Shown here one piece after another: positions 24,461 through 26,610 of a DNA stretch of 26,610 nucleotides. Origin of the DNA: Chitinophagaceae bacterium (lineage in GTDB: Bacteria; Bacteroidota; Bacteroidia; Chitinophagales; Chitinophagaceae); assembly GCA_008080615.1 (NCBI GenBank), contig VIKJ01000015.1, positions 1 through 26,610 of the forward strand, given 5' to 3'. The translations under genes and the position numbers were made by a program. The notes under the pieces were generated by a model. The model was not told where the DNA came from and searched no databases. It was given only the letters and a program-made list of their open reading frames with translations. The stretch's first letter is position 1. Each line of letters opens with the position of its first letter.

Positions 24461-25654
24461 TTATTCTGTTGCCTTATTTTTTCTAATGAACGATTTATTC
24501 ATGAATTTAAGTAAGCGAACTTCTTTTTCATTTAAATGTCTCCATTTACTGCGCTCTACATTTTTTTTGGTAAGGTTAGCAAACATTACCCTGTCTAGCC
24601 CTTTTACATCATATCCTAAGTGCTCAAAAATTCTTCTTACAATTCTGTTCCTCCCACTATGTATTTCAATGCCTACTACATTTTTACTTTTAGTATCTGC
24701 ATAGCCTACAGAGTCGGCTTGCACAAAACCATCTTCTAATGTAACACCAGTAACAATTTGATCAAGGTCTTTTTTAGTTACGGGTTTATCTAAAGTAACT
24801 TCGTATATTTTTTTAACTTCAAATGAAGGGTGCGTAAGTTTTTGCGCCAATTCTCCATCATTGGTTAACAATAAAACGCCCGTGGTATTTCTATCTAGCC
24901 TTCCTACCGGATATACCCTTTCTGGAGTAGCACCTTTCACTAAATCCAATACCGTTTTTCTACCTTCGGGGTCATTAGAAGTTGTAATGAAATCTTTGGG
25001 CTTATTTAATAAAATATAAACGTTGGTCTTTTGTAAAAAAACCTCTTTGCCTTTTACTGTTACTTTATCTGCTTGAGAAACTTTATAACCTGGCTCAAAT
25101 AACTTATCTCCATTAACGGTTACTTTTCCTGCTTTTACCAATTCGGCGGCTTCTCTTCTTCCACATACGCCTGCATGTGCAATAAATTTATTCAGTGGTA
25201 TTAAACTATCTTTTGTTTGAGGAACCAAGGCATCTGAGTTATTTCCTTGAGCTGCTTTGATTGGTCTTGTGCCTGCGGGTACAATTGGCCTGCTATTACC
25301 TTGTTCTGTACCTATTTCCCTTGGGGCAGGTTTAGTACCGCGTTCAAAATTTTTACTATTGCGATCAGCTGATTTTAAATTTCGCTCTGCTGGTTTTGAA
25401 TTTCTTTCAGCAGGTTTGTTTGAACGTTCGCTAGCACGAGTATTTTTACTGGGTACTGTTGGCTTTGTGTCTGCTGGTTTTTTATCTTCCCAAACTTCTC
25501 CTCTGGCTTTGGCTTTTTTCTTCAACCTCATTTCTTCGCCTGCGGCGCGGGCATCTGCCTTAACCTTTCTTTTTTCTTGCCTGTATTCTTCTTTAATGGC
25601 AGCGCCTTTTTTCTTGTTGGCAAATTTGTTGAAGTTGTCTGTTCTTTTTTGCAT
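24461..25654 (-). CDS. RsuA/RluB-family pseudouridine synthase with long basic N-terminal extension
   Basis: This is a 397-residue protein. Residues 1-150 are a low-complexity, Lys/Arg-rich extension; at 80-101 there is a seven-residue repeat (KPAERNS, KPAERNL, KSADRNS). The S4 RNA-binding domain is at about 153-205 (IPLNKFIAHAGVCGRREAAELV). The catalytic domain follows with ILLNKPKDFITT and VGRLDRNTTGVLLLTNDGELA (catalytic D254), then the family end GRNRIVRRIFEHLGY. It probably modifies 23S rRNA, as RluB does (U2605 in E. coli), but RluF/RsuA-type targets are not excluded. Extensions like this are common in Bacteroidota homologues and probably add RNA contacts. It is 38 bases after rlmN in the same run. 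Confidence 0.9.
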   Translation of the reverse strand: MQKRTDNFNKFANKKKGAAIKEEYRQEKRKVKADARAAGEEMRLKKKAKARGEVWEDKKPADTKPTVPSKNTRASERSNKPAERNSKPAERNLKSADRNSKNFERGTKPAPREIGTEQGNSRPIVPAGTRPIKAAQGNNSDALVPQTKDSLIPLNKFIAHAGVCGRREAAELVKAGKVTVNGDKLFEPGYKVSQADKVTVKGKEVFLQKTNVYILLNKPKDFITTSNDPEGRKTVLDLVKGATPERVYPVGRLDRNTTGVLLLTNDGELAQKLTHPSFEVKKIYEVTLDKPVTKKDLDQIVTGVTLEDGFVQADSVGYADTKSKNVVGIEIHSGRNRIVRRIFEHLGYDVKGLDRVMFANLTKKNVERSKWRHLNEKEVRLLKFMNKSFIRKNKATE

Positions 25655-25692
25655 GTTTTTGCTTTTGCTGTTTTACAACAGGAATGAAAAAA

Positions 25693-26610
25693 TTATCCTT
25701 TATTGGCCAGCTGTCCACAAGCTGCGTCAATGTCTTTTCCCCTGCTTCTACGTAAACGAGCGTTTACTTTGTTGGCAGAAAGGATATTCATAAAGTTTTG
25801 TACATCTGCTTCATCTGGTTTTGTAAAACGAAATGCTTCGATGCTGTTATATTCAATGATATTAATTAAATCTGCTGGAATTTGTCTGAACACTTTGGTA
25901 AGTTCCTGCGCGTCTTCTGGAGAATCGTTAAGGTTTTTGAATAAAATATATTCCAAGGTTATTTCATTCCCTGTTTTTTTATAAAAATAATTGAGTGCTT
26001 CTATAAGCACTTTGATATTATTGGTTTCATTAATAGGCATGATCTTGCTTCGCTTCGCATCATTAGGAGCGTGTAAAGAAAGAGCCAATTTAAATTTAAC
26101 CGCATCATCGCCCAACATTTTAATTTGTTTGGCAACACCTGCTGTTGAAACCGTAATTCTCTTAGGACTCATGAATAATCCTTCTTCCGAAGTAATGCGT
26201 TCTACCGCTTTTAAAACATTGCTGTAGTTCATTAATGGTTCTCCCATACCCATGAATACAATATTGGTTAATTTCTTTTCGAAACTTTCCTCGCTTTGTT
26301 TATTGATGAGTACAACTTGGTCTACAATTTCATCATAGGTAAGGTTGCGCTTTCGGTCCATATAACCTGTTGCACAAAATTTACAATTAAGGCTACAACC
26401 TATTTGGCTAGAAACACAGGCTGTTTTGCGTTCATCTGTAGGAATTAATACCCCTTCAATCAAATGGCCATCGAAAGTTTTAAACCTACTTTTTACAGTT
26501 CCATCATTGCTAAACTGAGTGGCATCTATTTTTAATGCAGGCAGTGAAAAATCTGCAGCTAGTTTGGTTCTTAGTTCTTTGCTAAGATTACTCATTGCCT
26601 CAAAGCTATG
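25693..26610 (-). CDS. rlmN: RlmN, dual-specificity 23S rRNA/tRNA adenine-C2 methyltransferase, N-terminus beyond the window
   Basis: This radical-SAM enzyme makes m2A2503 in 23S rRNA and m2A37 in some tRNAs. The frame stays open to the window edge (HSFEA before the first ATG at 26595, matching the family motif SFxxMSNLSKELR), so the start is outside; roughly 45 residues are missing. The iron-sulphur cluster motif is in QIGCSLNCKFC (C-x3-C-x2-C). GMGEPLMNY, the ISTAGV-like TVSTAGVAKQI, LALSLHAPN, and the terminal methyl-carrying cysteine in AACGQLA follow. It is the first visible gene of the minus-strand run down to 20288. Its C-terminus is complete. Confidence 0.94.
   Translation of the reverse strand, partial: HSFEAMSNLSKELRTKLAADFSLPALKIDATQFSNDGTVKSRFKTFDGHLIEGVLIPTDERKTACVSSQIGCSLNCKFCATGYMDRKRNLTYDEIVDQVVLINKQSEESFEKKLTNIVFMGMGEPLMNYSNVLKAVERITSEEGLFMSPKRITVSTAGVAKQIKMLGDDAVKFKLALSLHAPNDAKRSKIMPINETNNIKVLIEALNYFYKKTGNEITLEYILFKNLNDSPEDAQELTKVFRQIPADLINIIEYNSIEAFRFTKPDEADVQNFMNILSANKVNARLRRSRGKDIDAACGQLANKG

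Noticed and set aside
25352..25417. Short 21-base repeats as a CRISPR-like array
   Set aside because: The repeats are adjacent, imperfect and in frame inside a coding region, with no unique spacers.
25257..25793. 178-residue plus-strand open frame across the pseudouridine synthase extension
   Set aside because: It is the reverse shadow of the low-complexity basic tail, hence its artificial Leu/Ser/Ala richness.

Overview
The window looks like chromosome of a Bacteroidota bacterium, most likely family Chitinophagaceae. The sequence is AT-rich. The primary sigma factor is the short type without region 1.1 (about 288 residues), ribosomal protein S16 has an acidic/basic tail, and the DUF5916 and Asp-box proteins are typical of the group. 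Two upstream regions fit the Bacteroidota promoter TTTG-N19-TAnnTTTG. There is no mobile element, CRISPR array, tRNA or rRNA, and no gene-free stretch over 300 bases. The genus is not determined.

Layout: (1) 1-2813, 3' part of a large secreted Asp-box (sortilin/VPS10-like) protein, closed by a palindromic terminator and facing a DUF5916 outer-membrane-type protein (2872-5091, minus). (2) 5209-8518, minus-strand run: CDF metal transporter, M20 peptidase, S4-domain protein (HslR-like), and a broken trmD. (3) 8622-9650, a lone family-2 glycosyltransferase. (4) 9647-12258, minus-strand run: LptF/LptG-type LPS-export permease, Tat-exported superoxide dismutase (broken), OsmC-like protein. (5) 12282-13297, an unknown 205-residue protein converging with a START-like protein. 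(6) 13506-18197, plus-strand housekeeping block: rpoD, ffh, rpsP, rimM, dinB. (7) 18261-20280, 1-Cys peroxiredoxin and a secreted amidohydrolase. (8) 20288-26610, minus-strand run: rlmN (5' cut by the window edge), an RsuA/RluB-type and an RluA-type pseudouridine synthase, a hybrid histidine kinase, a small membrane protein and an OmpA-like lipoprotein, packed with overlaps or gaps of a few bases except a 38-base gap after rlmN.

The most striking observation is three coding lesions in conserved places. trmD has lost about 79 bases out of frame, removing part of the SAM-binding region. The superoxide dismutase has lost about 10 bases out of frame, removing the active-site tyrosine region. The hybrid kinase receiver domain lacks, in frame, the whole beta3/alpha3 segment with the phospho-acceptor aspartate. 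Either these are real decay or strain variation, or they are assembly deletions; read mapping would decide. No clearly new defence or mobile system is visible. The best candidate for an undescribed unit is the coupled kinase / membrane protein / OmpA-like lipoprotein set at 20288-23760.
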